NCBI GenBank assembly: GCA_022605955.1
Contig: JAKCOZ010000588.1
Location: 1 to 64,000, forward strand
Direction: 5' to 3'
Length of the DNA: 64,000 bases
Source: Rallus limicola
Taxonomy: Eukaryota; Chordata; Aves; Gruiformes; Rallidae
Of the stretch, positions 36,325-48,995 are shown one piece after another (position 1 is the stretch's first letter; every line of letters starts with the position of its first letter). The notes below the pieces were generated by a model. That model was not told the DNA's origin. It did no database searches and saw nothing but the letters and a program-made list of their open reading frames with translations. Made by a program: the position numbers and the translations under genes.

Positions 36325-38304
36325 GTGCTTTTCTCGGCCCTAGCAGACTGCAGTTCAAAACATGCTAAACGTCCAGCAATAACTCCCAAAGTAAAGAAGC
36401 TAGGCATGAAAGGCATAGCTTGTCTGAAACCTCCTAACAGGACACACAAGCAGACCCTGTCACTTTGGCTCTCAGCCTTTTCCTTTGCCTGGAAAGAGGG
36501 AACATGCCTGGAACCTCCTACGGTGCTTTTCTCGGCCCTAGCAGACTGCAGTTCAAAACATGCTAAACGTCCAGCAATAACTCCCAAAGTAAAGAAGCTA
36601 GGACTGAAAGGCATAGCTTGTCTGAAACCTCCTAACAGGACACACAAGCAGACCCTGTCACTTTGGCTCTCAGCCTTTTCCTTTGCCTGGAAAGAGGGAA
36701 CATGCCTGGAACCTCCTACGGTGCTTTTCTCGGCCCTAGCAGACTGCAGTTCAAAACATGCTAAACGTCCAGCAATAACTCCCAAAGTAAAGAAGCTAGG
36801 ACTGAAAGGCATAGCTTGTCTGAAACCTCCTAACAGGACACACAAGCAGACCCTGTCACTTTGGCTCTCAGCCTTTTCCTTTGCCTGGAAAGAAGGAACA
36901 TACCTGCTACCTCCTACGGTGCTTTTCTCGGCCCTAGCAGACTGCAGTTCAAAACATGCTAAACGTCCAGCAATAACTCCCAAAGTAAAGAAGCTAGGAC
37001 TGAAAGGCATAGCTTGTCTGAAACCTCCTAACAGGACACACAAGCAGACCCTGTCACTTTGGCTCTCAGCCTTTTCCTTTGCCTGGAAAGAGGGAACATG
37101 CCTGGAACCTCCTACGGTGCTTTTATCGGCCCTAGCAGACTGCAGTTCAAAACATGCTAAACGTCCAGCAATAACTCCCAAAGTAAAGAAGCTAGGACTG
37201 AAAGGCATAGCTTGTCTGAAACCTCCTAACAGGGCACACAAGCAGACCCTGTCACTTTGGCTCTCAGCCTTTTCCTTTGCCTGGAAAGAGGGAACATGCC
37301 TGGAACCTCCTACGGTGCTTTTCTCGGCCCTAGCAGACTGCAGTTCAAAACATGCTAAACGTCCAGCAATAACTCCCAAAGTAAAGAAGCTAGGACTGAA
37401 AGGCATAGCTTGTCTGAAACCTCCTAACAAGACACACAAGCAGACCCTGTCACTTTGGCTCTCAGCCTTTTCCTTTGCCTGGAAAGAGGGAACATGCCTG
37501 GAACCTCCTACGGTGCTTTTCTCGGCCCTAGCAGACTGCAGTTCAAAACATGCTAAACGTCCAGCAATAACTCCCAAAGTAAAGAAGCTAGGACTGAAAG
37601 GCATAGCTTGTCTGAAACCTCCTAACAGGACACACAAGCAGACCCTGTCACTTTGGCTCTCAGCCTTTTCCTTTGCCTGGAAAGAAGGAACATACCTGCT
37701 ACCTCCTACAGTGCTTTTCTCGGCCCTAGCAGACTGCAGTTCAAAACATGCTAAACGTCCAGCAATAACTCCCAAAGTAAAGAAGCTAGGACTGAAAGGC
37801 ATAGCTTGTCTGAAACCTCCTAACAGGACACACAAGCAGACCCTGTCACTTTGGCTCTCAGCCTTTTCCTTTGCCTGGAAAGAGGGAACATGCCTGGAAC
37901 CTCCTACGGTGCTTTTCTCGGCCCTAGCAGACTGCAGTTCAAAACATGCTAAACGTCCAGCAATAACTCCCAAAGTAAAGAAGCTAGGCATGAAAGGCAT
38001 AGCTTGTCTGAAACCTCCTAACAGGACACACAAGCAGACCCTGTCACTTTGGCTCTCAGCCTTTTCCTTTGCCTGGAAAGAGGGAACATGCCTGGAACCT
38101 CCTACGGTGCTTTTCTCGGCCCTAGCAGACTGCTGTTCAAAACTTGCTAAACGTCCAGCAATAACTCCCAAAGTAAAGAAGCTAGGCATGAAAGGCATAG
38201 CTTGTCTGAAACCTCCTAACAGGACACACAAGCAGACCCTGTCACTTTGGCTCTCAGCCTTTTCCTTTGCCTGGAAAGAGGGAACATGCCTGGAACCTCC
38301 TACG
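36325..38304. repeat. 10-mer HOR unit, copy 2 (1,980 bp)
   Basis: All ten monomers match copy 1 in order, with markers at about 36,890, 37,122, 37,229, 37,424 and 38,132. By eye I see no difference until about 38,293, where the next monomer reads CTACGGTG against CTACAGTG. This is one of the youngest-looking duplications in the window. Confidence 0.92.
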
Positions 38305-39491
38305 GTGCTTTTCTCGGCCCTAGCAGACTGCAGTTCAAAACATGCTAAACGTCCAGCAATAACTCCCAAAGTAAAGAAGCTAGGACTGAAAGGCATAGCT
38401 TGTCTGAAACCTCCTAACAGGACACACAAGCAGACCCTGTCACTTTGGCTCTCAGCCTTTTCCTTTGCCTGGAAAGAAGGAACATACCTGCTACCTCCTA
38501 CAGTGCTTTTCTCGGCCCTAGCAGACTGCAGTTCAAAACATGCTAAACGTCCAGCAATAACTCCCAAAGTAAAGAAGCTAGGACTGAAAGGCATAGCTTG
38601 TCTGAAACCTCCTAACAGGACACACAAGCAGACCCTGTCACTTTGGCTCTCAGCCTTTTCCTTTGCCTGGAAAGAGGGAACATGCCTGGAACCTCCTACG
38701 GTGCTTTTCTCGGCCCTAGCAGACTGCAGTTCAAAACATGCTAAACGTCCAGCAATAACTCCCAAAGTAAAGAAGCTAGGACTGAAAGGCATAGCTTGTC
38801 TGAAACCTCCTAACAGGACACACAAGCAGACCCTGTCACTTTGGCTCTCAGCCTTTTCCTTTGCCTGGAAAGAGGGAACATGCCTGGAACCTCCTACGGT
38901 GCTTTTCTCGGCCCTAGCAGACTGCAGTTCAAAACATGCTAAACGTCCAGCAATAACTCCCAAAGTAAAGAAGCTAGGACTGAAAGGCATAGCTTGTCTG
39001 AAACCTCCTAACAGGACACACAAGCAGACCCTGTCACTTTGGCTCTCAGCCTTTTCCTTTGCCTGGAAAGAAGGAACATACCTGCTACCTCCTACAGTGC
39101 TTTTCTCGGCCCTAGCAGACTGCAGTTCAAAACATGCTAAACGTCCAGCAATAACTCCCAAAGTAAAGAAGCTAGGACTGAAAGGCATAGCTTGTCTGAA
39201 ACCTCCTAACAGGACACACAAGCAGACCCTGTCACTTTGGCTCTCAGCCTTTTCCTTTGCCTGGAAAGAGGGAACATGCCTGGAACCTCCTACGGTGCTT
39301 TTCTCGGCCCTAGCAGACTGCAGTTCAAAACATGCTAAACGTCCAGCAATAACTCCCAAAGTAAAGAAGCTAGGACTGAAAGGCATAGCTTGTCTGAAAC
39401 CTCCTACAGGACACACAAGCAGACCCTGTCACTTTGGCTCTCAGCCTTTTCCTTTGCCTGGAAAGAGGGAACATACCTGCTACCTCCTACG
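38305..39491. repeat. 3-monomer unit, two copies (594 and 593 bp)
   Basis: The order ordinary GGACTGA, AAAGAAGGAACATACCTGC with CTACAGTG, ordinary GGACTGA occurs at 38,305-38,898 and again at 38,899-39,491. The second copy carries the -1 event at about 39,406. Confidence 0.75.
39402..39410. other. Single -1 bp indel in the clean array
   Basis: CTCCTAACAGG reads CTCCTACAGG here, losing one A. It restores the repeat phase that was shifted by the +1 event near 18,665. I find no other length change from here to the end of the window. Confidence 0.85.
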
Positions 39492-42461
39492 GTGCTTTTC
39501 TCGGCCCTAGCAGACTGCAGTTCAAAACATGCTAAACGTCCAGCAATAACTCCCAAAGTAAAGAAGCTAGGACTGAAAGGCATAGCTTGTCTGAAACCTC
39601 CTAACAGGACACACAAGCAGACCCTGTCACTTTGGCTCTCAGCCTTTTCCTTTGCCTGGAAAGAGGGAACATGCCTGGAACCTCCTACGGTGCTTTTCTC
39701 GGCCCTAGCAGACTGCAGTTCAAAACATGCTAAACGTCCAGCAATAACTCCCAAAGTAAAGAAGCTAGGACTGAAAGGCATGGCTTGTCTGAAACCTCCT
39801 AACAGGACACACAAGCAGACCCTGTCACTTTGGCTCTCAGCCTTTTCCTTTGCCTGGAAAGAGGGAACATGCCTGGAACCTCCTACGGTGCTTTTCTCGG
39901 CCCTAGCAGACTGCAGTTCAAAACATGCTAAACGTCCAGCAATAACTCCCAAAGTAAAGAAGCTAGGACTGAAAGGCATAGCTTGTCTGAAACCTCCTAA
40001 CAGGACACACAAGCAGACCCTGTCACTTTGGCTCTCAGCCTTTTCCTTTGCCTGGAAAGAGGGAACATGCCTGGAACCTCCTACGGTGCTTTTCTCGGCC
40101 CTAGCAGACTGCAGTTCAAAACATGCTAAACGTCCAGCAATAACTCCCAAAGTAAAGAAGCTAGGCATGAAAGGCATAGCTTGTCTGAAACCTCCTAACA
40201 GGACACACAAGCAGACCCTGTCACTTTGGCTCTCAGCCTTTTCCTTTGCCTGGAAAGAGGGAACATGCCTGGAACCTCCTACGGTGCTTTTCTCGGCCCT
40301 AGCAGACTGCAGTTCAAAACATGCTAAACGTCCAGCAATAACTCCCAAAGTAAAGAAGCTAGGACTGAAAGGCATAGCTTGTCTGAAACCTCCTAACAGG
40401 ACACACAAGCAGACCCTGTCACTTTGGCTCTCAGCCTTTTCCTTTGCCTGGAAAGAGGGAACATGCCTGGAACCTCCTACGGTGCTTTTCTCGGCCCTAG
40501 CAGACTGCAGTTCAAAACATGCTAAACGTCCAGCAATAACTCCCAAAGTAAAGAAGCTAGGACTGAAAGGCATAGCTTGTCTGAAACCTCCTAACAGGAC
40601 ACACAAGCAGACCCTGTCACTTTGGCTCTCAGCCTTTTCCTTTGCCTGGAAAGAGGGAACATGCCTGGAACCTCCTACGGTGCTTTTCTCGGCCCTAGCA
40701 GACTGCAGTTCAAAACATGCTAAACGTCCAGCAATAACTCCCAAAGTAAAGAAGCTAGGACTGAAAGGCATAGCTTGTCTGAAACCTCCTAACAGGACAC
40801 ACAAGCAGACCCTGTCACTTTGGCTCTCAGCCTTTTCCTTTGCCTGGAAAGAGGGAACATGCCTGGAACCTCCTACGGTGCTTTTCTCGGCCCTAGCAGA
40901 CTGCAGTTCAAAACATGCTAAACGTCCAGCAATAACTCCCAAAGTAAAGAAGCTAGGCATGAAAGGCATAGCTTGTCTGAAACCTCCTAACAGGACACAC
41001 AAGCAGACCCTGTCACTTTGGCTCTCAGCCTTTTCCTTTGCCTGGAAAGAGGGAACATGCCTGGAACCTCCTACGGTGCTTTTCTCGGCCCTAGCAGACT
41101 GCAGTTCAAAACATGCTAAACGTCCAGCAATAACTCCCAAAGTAAAGAAGCTAGGCATGAAAGGCATAGCTTGTCTGAAACCTCCTAACAGGACTCACAA
41201 GCAGACCCTGTCACTTTGGCTCTCAGCCTTTTCCTTTGCCTGGAAAGAGGGAACATGCCTGGAACCTCCTACGGTGCTTTTCTCGGCCCTAGCAGACTGC
41301 AGTTCAAAACATGCTAAACGTCCAGCAATAACTCCCAAAGTAAAGAAGCTAGGCATGAAAGGCATAGCTTGTCTGAAACCTCCTAACAGGACACACAAGC
41401 AGACCCTGTCACTTTGGCTCTCAGCCTTTTCCTTTGCCTGGAAAGAGGGAACATGCCTGGAACCTCCTACGGTGCTTTTCTCGGCCCTAGCAGACTGCAG
41501 TTCAAAACATGCTAAACGTCCAGCAATAACTCCCAAAGTAAAGAAGCTAGGACTGAAAGGCATAGCTTGTCTGAAACCTCCTAACAGGACACACAAGCAG
41601 ACCCTGTCACTTTGGCTCTCAGCCTTTTCCTTTGCCTGGAAAGAGGGAACATGCCTGGAACCTCCTACGGTGCTTTTCTCGGCCCTAGCAGACTGCAGTT
41701 CAAAACATGCTAAACGTCCAGCAATAACTCCCAAAGTAAAGAAGCTAGGACTGAAAGGCATAGCTTGTCTGAAACCTCCTAACAGGACACACAAGCAGAC
41801 CCTGTCACTTTGGCTCTCAGCCTTTTCCTTTGCCTGGAAAGAGGGAACATGCCTGGAACCTCCTACGGTGCTTTTCTCGGCCCTAGCAGACTGCAGTTCA
41901 AAACATGCTAAACGTCCAGCAATAACTCCCAAAGTAAAGAAGCTAGGACTGAAAGGCATAGCTTGTCTGAAACCTCCTAACAGGACACACAAGCAGACCC
42001 TGTCACTTTGGCTCTCAGCCTTTTCCTTTGCCTGGAAAGAAGGAACATACCTGCTACCTCCTACAGTGCTTTTCTCGGCCCTAGCAGACTGCAGTTCAAA
42101 ACATGCTAAACGTCCAGCAATAACTCCCAAAGTAAAGAAGCTAGGACTGAAAGGCATAGCTTGTCTGAAACCTCCTAACAGGACACACAAGCAGACCCTG
42201 TCACTTTGGCTCTCAGCCTTTTCCTTTGCCTGGAAAGAGGGAACATGCCTGGAACCTCCTACGGTGCTTTTCTCGGCCCTAGCAGACTGCAGTTCAAAAC
42301 ATGCTAAACGTCCAGCAATAACTCCCAAAGTAAAGAAGCTAGGCATGAAAGGCATAGCTTGTCTGAAACCTCCTAACAGGACACACAAGCAGACCCTGTC
42401 ACTTTGGCTCTCAGCCTTTTCCTTTGCCTGGAAAGAGGGAACATGCCTGGAACCTCCTACG
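39492..42461. repeat. Homogeneous monomers, right domain
   Basis: Fifteen monomers, nearly all CCTGGAACC/CTACGGTG, differing mainly by GGACTGA against GGCATGA. Private changes are GGCATGGCTTG at about 39,778 and GGACTCACAAG at about 41,192. One AAAGAAGGAACATACC monomer lies at about 42,040. No HOR unit could be delimited because of low marker density. Confidence 0.75.
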
Positions 42462-44837
42462 GTGCTTTTCTCGGCCCTAGCAGACTGCTGTTCAAAACTT
42501 GCTAAACGTCCAGCAATAACTCCCAAAGTAAAGAAGCTAGGACTGAAAGGCATAGCTTGTCTGAAACCTCCTAACAGGACACACAAGCAGACCCTGTCAC
42601 TTTGGCTCTCAGCCTTTTCCTTTGCCTGGAAAGAGGGAACATGCCTGGAACCTCCTACGGTGCTTTTCTCGGCCCTAGCAGACTGCAGTTCAAAACATGC
42701 TAAACGTCCAGCAATAACTCCCAAAGTAAAGAAGCTAGGACTGAAAGGCATAGCTTGTCTGAAACCTCCTAACAGGACACACAAGAAGACCCTGTCACTT
42801 TGGCTCTCAGCCTTTTCCTTTGCCTGGAAAGAGGGAACATGCCTGGAACCTCCTACGGTGCTTTTCTCGGCCCTAGCAGACTGCAGTTCAAAACATGCTA
42901 AACGTCCAGCAATAACTCCCAAAGTAAAGAAGCTAGGACTGAAAGGCATAGCTTGTCTGAAACCTCCTAACAGGACACACAAGCAGACCCTGTCACTTTG
43001 GCTCTCAGCCTTTTCCTTTGCCTGGAAAGAGGGAACATGCCTGGAACCTCCTACGGTGCTTTTCTCGGCCCTAGCAGACTGCAGTTCAAAACATGCTAAA
43101 CGTCCAGCAATAACTCCCAAAGTAAAGAAGCTAGGCATGAAAGGCATAGCTTGTCTGAAACCTCCTAACAGGACACACAAGCAGACCCTGTCACTTTGGC
43201 TCTCAGCCTTTTCCTTTGCCTGGAAAGAAGGAACATACCTGCTACCTCCTACAGTTCTTTTCTCGGCCCTAGCAGACTGCAGTTCAAAACATGCTAAACG
43301 TCCAGCAATAACTCCCAAAGTAAAGAAGCTAGGCATGAAAGGCATAGCTTGTCTGAAACCTCCTAACAGGACACACAAGCAGACCCTGTCACTTTGGCTC
43401 TCAGCCTTTTCCTTTGCCTGGAAAGAGGGAACATGCCTGGAACCTCCTACGGTGCTTTTCTCGGCCCTAGCAGACTGCAGTTCAAAACATGCTAAACGTC
43501 CAGCAATAACTCCCAAAGTAAAGAAGCTAGGCATGAAAGGCATAGCTTGTCTGAAACCTCCTAACAGGACACACAAGCAGACCCTGTCACTTTGGCTCTC
43601 AGCCTTTTCCTTTGCCTGGAAAGAGGGAACATGCCTGGAACCTCCTACGGTGCTTTTCTCGGCCCTAGCAGACTGCAGTTCAAAACATGCTAAACGTCCA
43701 GCAATAACTCCCAAAGTAAAGAAGCTAGGACTGAAAGGCATAGCTTGTCTGAAACCTCCTAACAGGACACACAAGCAGACCCTGTCACTTTGGCTCTCAG
43801 CCTTTTCCTTTGCCTGGAAAGAGGGAACATGCCTGGAACCTCCTACGGTGCTTTTCTCGGCCCTAGCAGACTGCAGTTCAAAACATGCTAAACGTCCAGC
43901 AATAACTCCCAAAGTAAAGAAGCTAGGACTGAAAGGCATAGCTTGTCTGAAACCTCCTAACAGGACACACAAGCAGACCCTGTCACTTTGGCTCTCAGCC
44001 TTTTCCTTTGCCTGGAAAGAGGGAACATGCCTGGAACCTCCTACGGTGCTTTTCTCGGCCCTAGCAGACTGCAGTTCAAAACATGCTAAACGTCCAGCAA
44101 TAACTCCCAAAGTAAAGAAGCTAGGACTGAAAGGCATAGCTTGTCTGAAACCTCCTAACAGGACACACAAGCAGACCCTGTCACTTTGGCTCTCAGCCTT
44201 TTCCTTTGCCTGGAAAGAGGGAACATGCCTGGAACCTCCTACGGTGCTTTTCTCGGCCCTAGCAGACTGCAGTTCAAAACATGCTAAACGTCCAGCAATA
44301 ACTCCCAAAGTAAAGAAGCTAGGCATGAAAGGCATAGCTTGTCTGAAACCTCCTAACAGGACACACAAGCAGACCCTGTCACTTTGGCTCTCAGCCTTTT
44401 CCTTTGCCTGGAAAGAGGGAACATGCCTGGAACCTCCTACGGTGCTTTTCTCGGCCCTAGCTGACTGCAGTTCAAAACATGCTAAACGTCCAGCAATAAC
44501 TCCCAAAGTAAAGAAGCTAGGACTGAAAGGCATAGCTTGTCTGAAACCTCCTAACAGGACACACAAGCAGACCCTGTCACTTTGGCTCTCAGCCTTTTCC
44601 TTTGCCTGGAAAGAGGGAACATGCCTGGAACCTCCTACGGTGCTTTTCTCGGCCCTAGCAGACTGCAGTTCAAAACATGCTAAACGTCCAGCAATAACTC
44701 CCAAAGTAAAGAAGCTAGGCATGAAAGGCATAGCTTGTCTGAAACCTCCTAACAGGACACACAAGCAGACCCTGTCACTTTGGCTCTCAGCCTTTTCCTT
44801 TGCCTGGAAAGAGGGAACATGCCTGGAACCTCCTACG
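42462..44837. repeat. 12-monomer block, copy 1
   Basis: Markers in order: GCTGTTCAAAACTTGC at about 42,487, CAAGAAGACC at about 42,782, CTACAGTTCTTTTC with AAAGAAGG at about 43,248, and CCCTAGCTGACTG at about 44,456. All recur in the next block, but at offsets of 12, 12, 14 and 13 monomers. Confidence 0.75.
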
Positions 44838-47213
44838 GTGCTTTTCTCGGCCCTAGCAGACTGCTGTTCAAAACTTGCTAAACGTCCAGCAATAACTCCC
44901 AAAGTAAAGAAGCTAGGCCTGAAAGGCATAGCTTGTCTGAAACCTCCTAACAGGACACACAAGCAGACCCTGTCACTTTGGCTCTCAGCCTTTTCCTTTG
45001 CCTGGAAAGAGGGAACATGCCTGGAACCTCCTACGGTGCTTTTCTCGGCCCTAGCAGACTGCAGTTCAAAACATGCTAAACGTCCAGCAATAACTCCCAA
45101 AGTAAAGAAGCTAGGACTGAAAGGCATAGCTTGTCTGAAACCTCCTAACAGGACACACAAGAAGACCCTGTCACTTTGGCTCTCAGCCTTTTCCTTTGCC
45201 TGGAAAGAGGGAACATGCCTGGAACCTCCTACGGTGCTTTTCTCGGCCCTAGCAGACTGCAGTTCAAAACATGCTAAACGTCCAGCAATAACTCCCAAAG
45301 TAAAGAAGCTGGGCATGAAAGGCATAGCTTGTCTGAAACCTCCTAACAGGACACACAAGCAGACCCTGTCACTTTGGCTCTCAGCCTTTTCCTTTGCCTG
45401 GAAAGAGGGAACATGCCTGGAACCTCCTACGGTGCTTTTCTCGGCCCTAGCAGACTGCAGTTCAAAACATGCTAAACGTCCAGCAATAACTCCCAAAGTA
45501 AAGAAGCTAGGCATGAAAGGCATAGCTTGTCTGAAACCTCCTAACAGGACACACAAGCAGACCCTGTCACTTTGGCTCTCAGCCTTTTCCTTTGCCTGGA
45601 AAGAGGGAACATGCCTGGAACCTCCTACGGTGCTTTTCTCGGCCCTAGCAGACTGCAGTTCAAAACATGCTAAACGTCCAGCAATAACTCCCAAAGTAAA
45701 GAAGCTAGGACTGAAAGGCATAGCTTGTCTGAAACCTCCTAACAGGACACACAAGCAGACCCTGTCACTTTGGCTCTCAGCCTTTTCCTTTGCCTGGAAA
45801 GAGGGAACATGCCTGGAACCTCCTACGGTGCTTTTCTCGGCCCTAGCAGACTGCAGTTCAAAACATGCTAAACGTCCAGCAATAACTCCCAAAGTAAAGA
45901 AGCTAGGCATGAAAGGCATAGCTTGTCTGAAACCTCCTAACAGGACACACAAGCAGACCCTGTCACTTTGGCTCTCAGCCTTTTCCTTTGCCTGGAAAGA
46001 AGGAACATACCTGCTACCTCCTACAGTTCTTTTCTCGGCCCTAGCAGACTGCAGTTCAAAACATGCTAAACGTCCAGCAATAACTCCCAAAGTAAAGAAG
46101 CTAGGCATGAAAGGCATAGCTTGTCTGAAACCTCCTAACAGGACACACAAGCAGACCCTGTCACTTTGGCTCTCAGCCTTTTCCTTTGCCTGGAAAGAGG
46201 GAACATGCCTGGAACCTCCTACGGTGCTTTTCTCGGCCCTAGCAGACTGCAGTTCAAAACATGCTAAACGTCCAGCAATAACTCCCAAAGTAAAGAAGCT
46301 AGGACTGAAAGGCATAGCTTGTCTGAAACCTCCTAACAGGACACACAAGCAGACCCTGTCACTTTGGCTCTCAGCCTTTTCCTTTGCCTGGAAAGAGGGA
46401 ACATGCCTGGAACCTCCTACGGTGCTTTTCTCGGCCCTAGCAGACTGCAGTTCAAAACATGCTAAACGTCCAGCAATAACTCCCAAAGTAAAGAAGCTAG
46501 GCATGAAAGGCATAGCTTGTCTGAAACCTCCTAACAGGACACACAAGCAGACCCTGTCACTTTGGCTCTCAGCCTTTTCCTTTGCCTGGAAAGAGGGAAC
46601 ATGCCTGGAACCTCCTACGGTGCTTTTCTCGGCCCTAGCAGACTGCTGTTCAAAACTTGCTAAACGTCCAGCAATAACTCCCAAAGTAAAGAAGCTAGGA
46701 CTGAAAGGCATAGCTTGTCTGAAACCTCCTAACAGGACACACAAGCAGACCCTGTCACTTTGGCTCTCAGCCTTTTCCTTTGCCTGGAAAGAGGGAACAT
46801 GCCTGGAACCTCCTACGGTGCTTTTCTCGGCCCTAGCAGACTGCAGTTCAAAACATGCTAAACGTCCAGCAATAACTCCCAAAGTAAAGAAGCTAGGCAT
46901 GAAAGGCATAGCTTGTCTGAAACCTCCTAACAGGACACACAAGCAGACCCTGTCACTTTGGCTCTCAGCCTTTTCCTTTGCCTGGAAAGAGGGAACATGC
47001 CTGGAACCTCCTACGGTGCTTTTCTCGGCCCTAGCTGACTGCAGTTCAAAACATGCTAAACGTCCAGCAATAACTCCCAAAGTAAAGAAGCTAGGACTGA
47101 AAGGCATAGCTTGTCTGAAACCTCCTAACAGGACACACAAGCAGACCCTGTCACTTTGGCTCTCAGCCTTTTCCTTTGCCTGGAAAGAAGGAACATACCT
47201 GCTACCTCCTACA
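44838..47213. repeat. Rearranged second copy of the 12-monomer block
   Basis: Carries GCTGTTCAAAACTTGC at about 44,863, CAAGAAGACC at about 45,158, CTACAGTTCTTTTC at about 46,020 and CCCTAGCTGACTG at about 47,030. The changing offsets mean two monomers were gained between the second and third markers and one lost before the fourth. An extra GCTGTTCAAAACTTGC monomer lies at about 46,645. GCTGGGCATG at about 45,309 is private. Confidence 0.7.
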
Positions 47214-48995
47214 GTGCTTTTCTCGGCCCTAGCAGACTGCAGTTCAAAACATGCTAAACGTCCAGCAATAACTCCCAAAGTAAAGAAGCTAGGACTGAAA
47301 GGCATAGCTTGTCTGAAACCTCCTAACAGGACACACAAGCAGACCCTGTCACTTTGGCTCTCAGCCTTTTCCTTTGCCTGCAAAGAAGAAACATACCTGG
47401 AACCTCCTACGGTGCTTTTCTAGGCCCTAGCAGACTGCAGTTCAAAACATGCTAAACGTCCAGCAATAACTCCCAAAGTAAAGAAGCTAGGACTGAAAGG
47501 CATAGCTTGTCTGAAACCTCCTAACAGGACACACAAGCAGACCCTGTCACTTTGGCTCTCAGCCTTTTCCTTTGCCTGGAAAGAGGGAACATGCCTGGAA
47601 CCTCCTACGGTGCTTTTCTCGGCCCTAGCAGACTGCAGTTCAAAACATGCTAAACGTCCAGCAATAACTCCCAAAGTAAAGAAGCTAGGCCTGAAAGGCA
47701 TAGCTTGTCTGAAACCTCCTAACAGGACACACAAGCAGACCCTGTCACTTTGGCTCTCAGCCTTTTCCTTTGCCTGGAAAGAGGGAACATGCCTGGAACC
47801 TCCTACGGTGCTTTTCTCGGCCCTAGCAGACTGCAGTTCAAAACATGCTAAACGTCCAGCAATAACTCCCAAAGTAAAGAAGCTAGGACTGAAAGGCATA
47901 GCTTGTCTGAAACCTCCTAACAGGACACACAAGCAGACCCTGTCACTTTGGCTCTCAGCCTTTTCCTTTGCCTGGAAAGAGGGAACATGCCTGGAACCTC
48001 CTACGGTGCTTTTCTCGGCCCTAGCAGACTGCAGTTCAAAACATGCTAAACGTCCAGCAATAACTCCCAAAGTAAAGAAGCTAGGCCTGAAAGGCATAGC
48101 TTGTCTGAAACCTCCTAACAGGACACACAAGCAGACCCTGTCACTTTGGCTCTCAGCCTTTTCCTTTGCCTGGAAAGAGGGAACATGCCTGGAACCTCCT
48201 ACGGTGCTTTTCTCGGCCCTAGCAGACTGCAGTTCAAAACATGCTAAACGTCCAGCAATAACTCCCAAAGTAAAGAAGCTAGGCATGAAAGGCATAGCTT
48301 GTCTGAAACCTCCTAACAGGACACACAAGCAGACCCTGTCACTTTGGCTCTCAGCCTTTTCCTTTGCCTGGAAAGAGGGAACATGCCTGGAACCTCCTAC
48401 GGTGCTTTTCTCGGCCCTAGCAGACTGCAGTTCAAAACATGCTAAACGTCCAGCAATAACTCCCAAAGTAAAGAAGCTAGGACTGAAAGGCATAGCTTGT
48501 CTGAAACCTCCTAACAGGACACACAAGCAGACCCTGTCACTTTGGCTCTCAGCCTTTTCCTTTGCCTGGAAAGAGGGAACATGCCTGGAACCTCCTACGG
48601 TGCTTTTCTCGGCCCTAGCAGACTGCAGTTCAAAACATGCTAAACGTCCAGCAATAACTCCCAAAGTAAAGAAGCTAGGCATGAAAGGCATAGCTTGTCT
48701 GAAACCTCCTAACAGGACACACAAGCAGACCCTGTCACTTTGGCTCTCAGCCTTTTCCTTTGCCTGGAAAGAGGGAACATGCCTGGAACCTCCTACGGTG
48801 CTTTTCTCGGCCCTAGCAGACTGCAGTTCAAAACATGCTAAACGTCCAGCAATAACTCCCAAAGTAAAGAAGCTAGGCATGAAAGGCATAGCTTGTCTGA
48901 AACCTCCTAACAGGACACACAAGCAGACCCTGTCACTTTGGCTCTCAGCCTTTTACTTTGCATGGAAAGAGGGAACATGCCTGGAACCTCCTACG
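47214..48995. repeat. Mixed monomers, right domain
   Basis: Nine monomers. One near 47,380 is unusual: CCTGCAAAGAAGAAACATACC, followed by CTTTTCTAGGCCC with TAG at 47,421-47,423. GGCCTGA variants occur at about 47,688 and 48,084. The last monomer has both TTTTACTTTGC and GCATGGAAAG at about 48,953-48,965. Confidence 0.75.
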
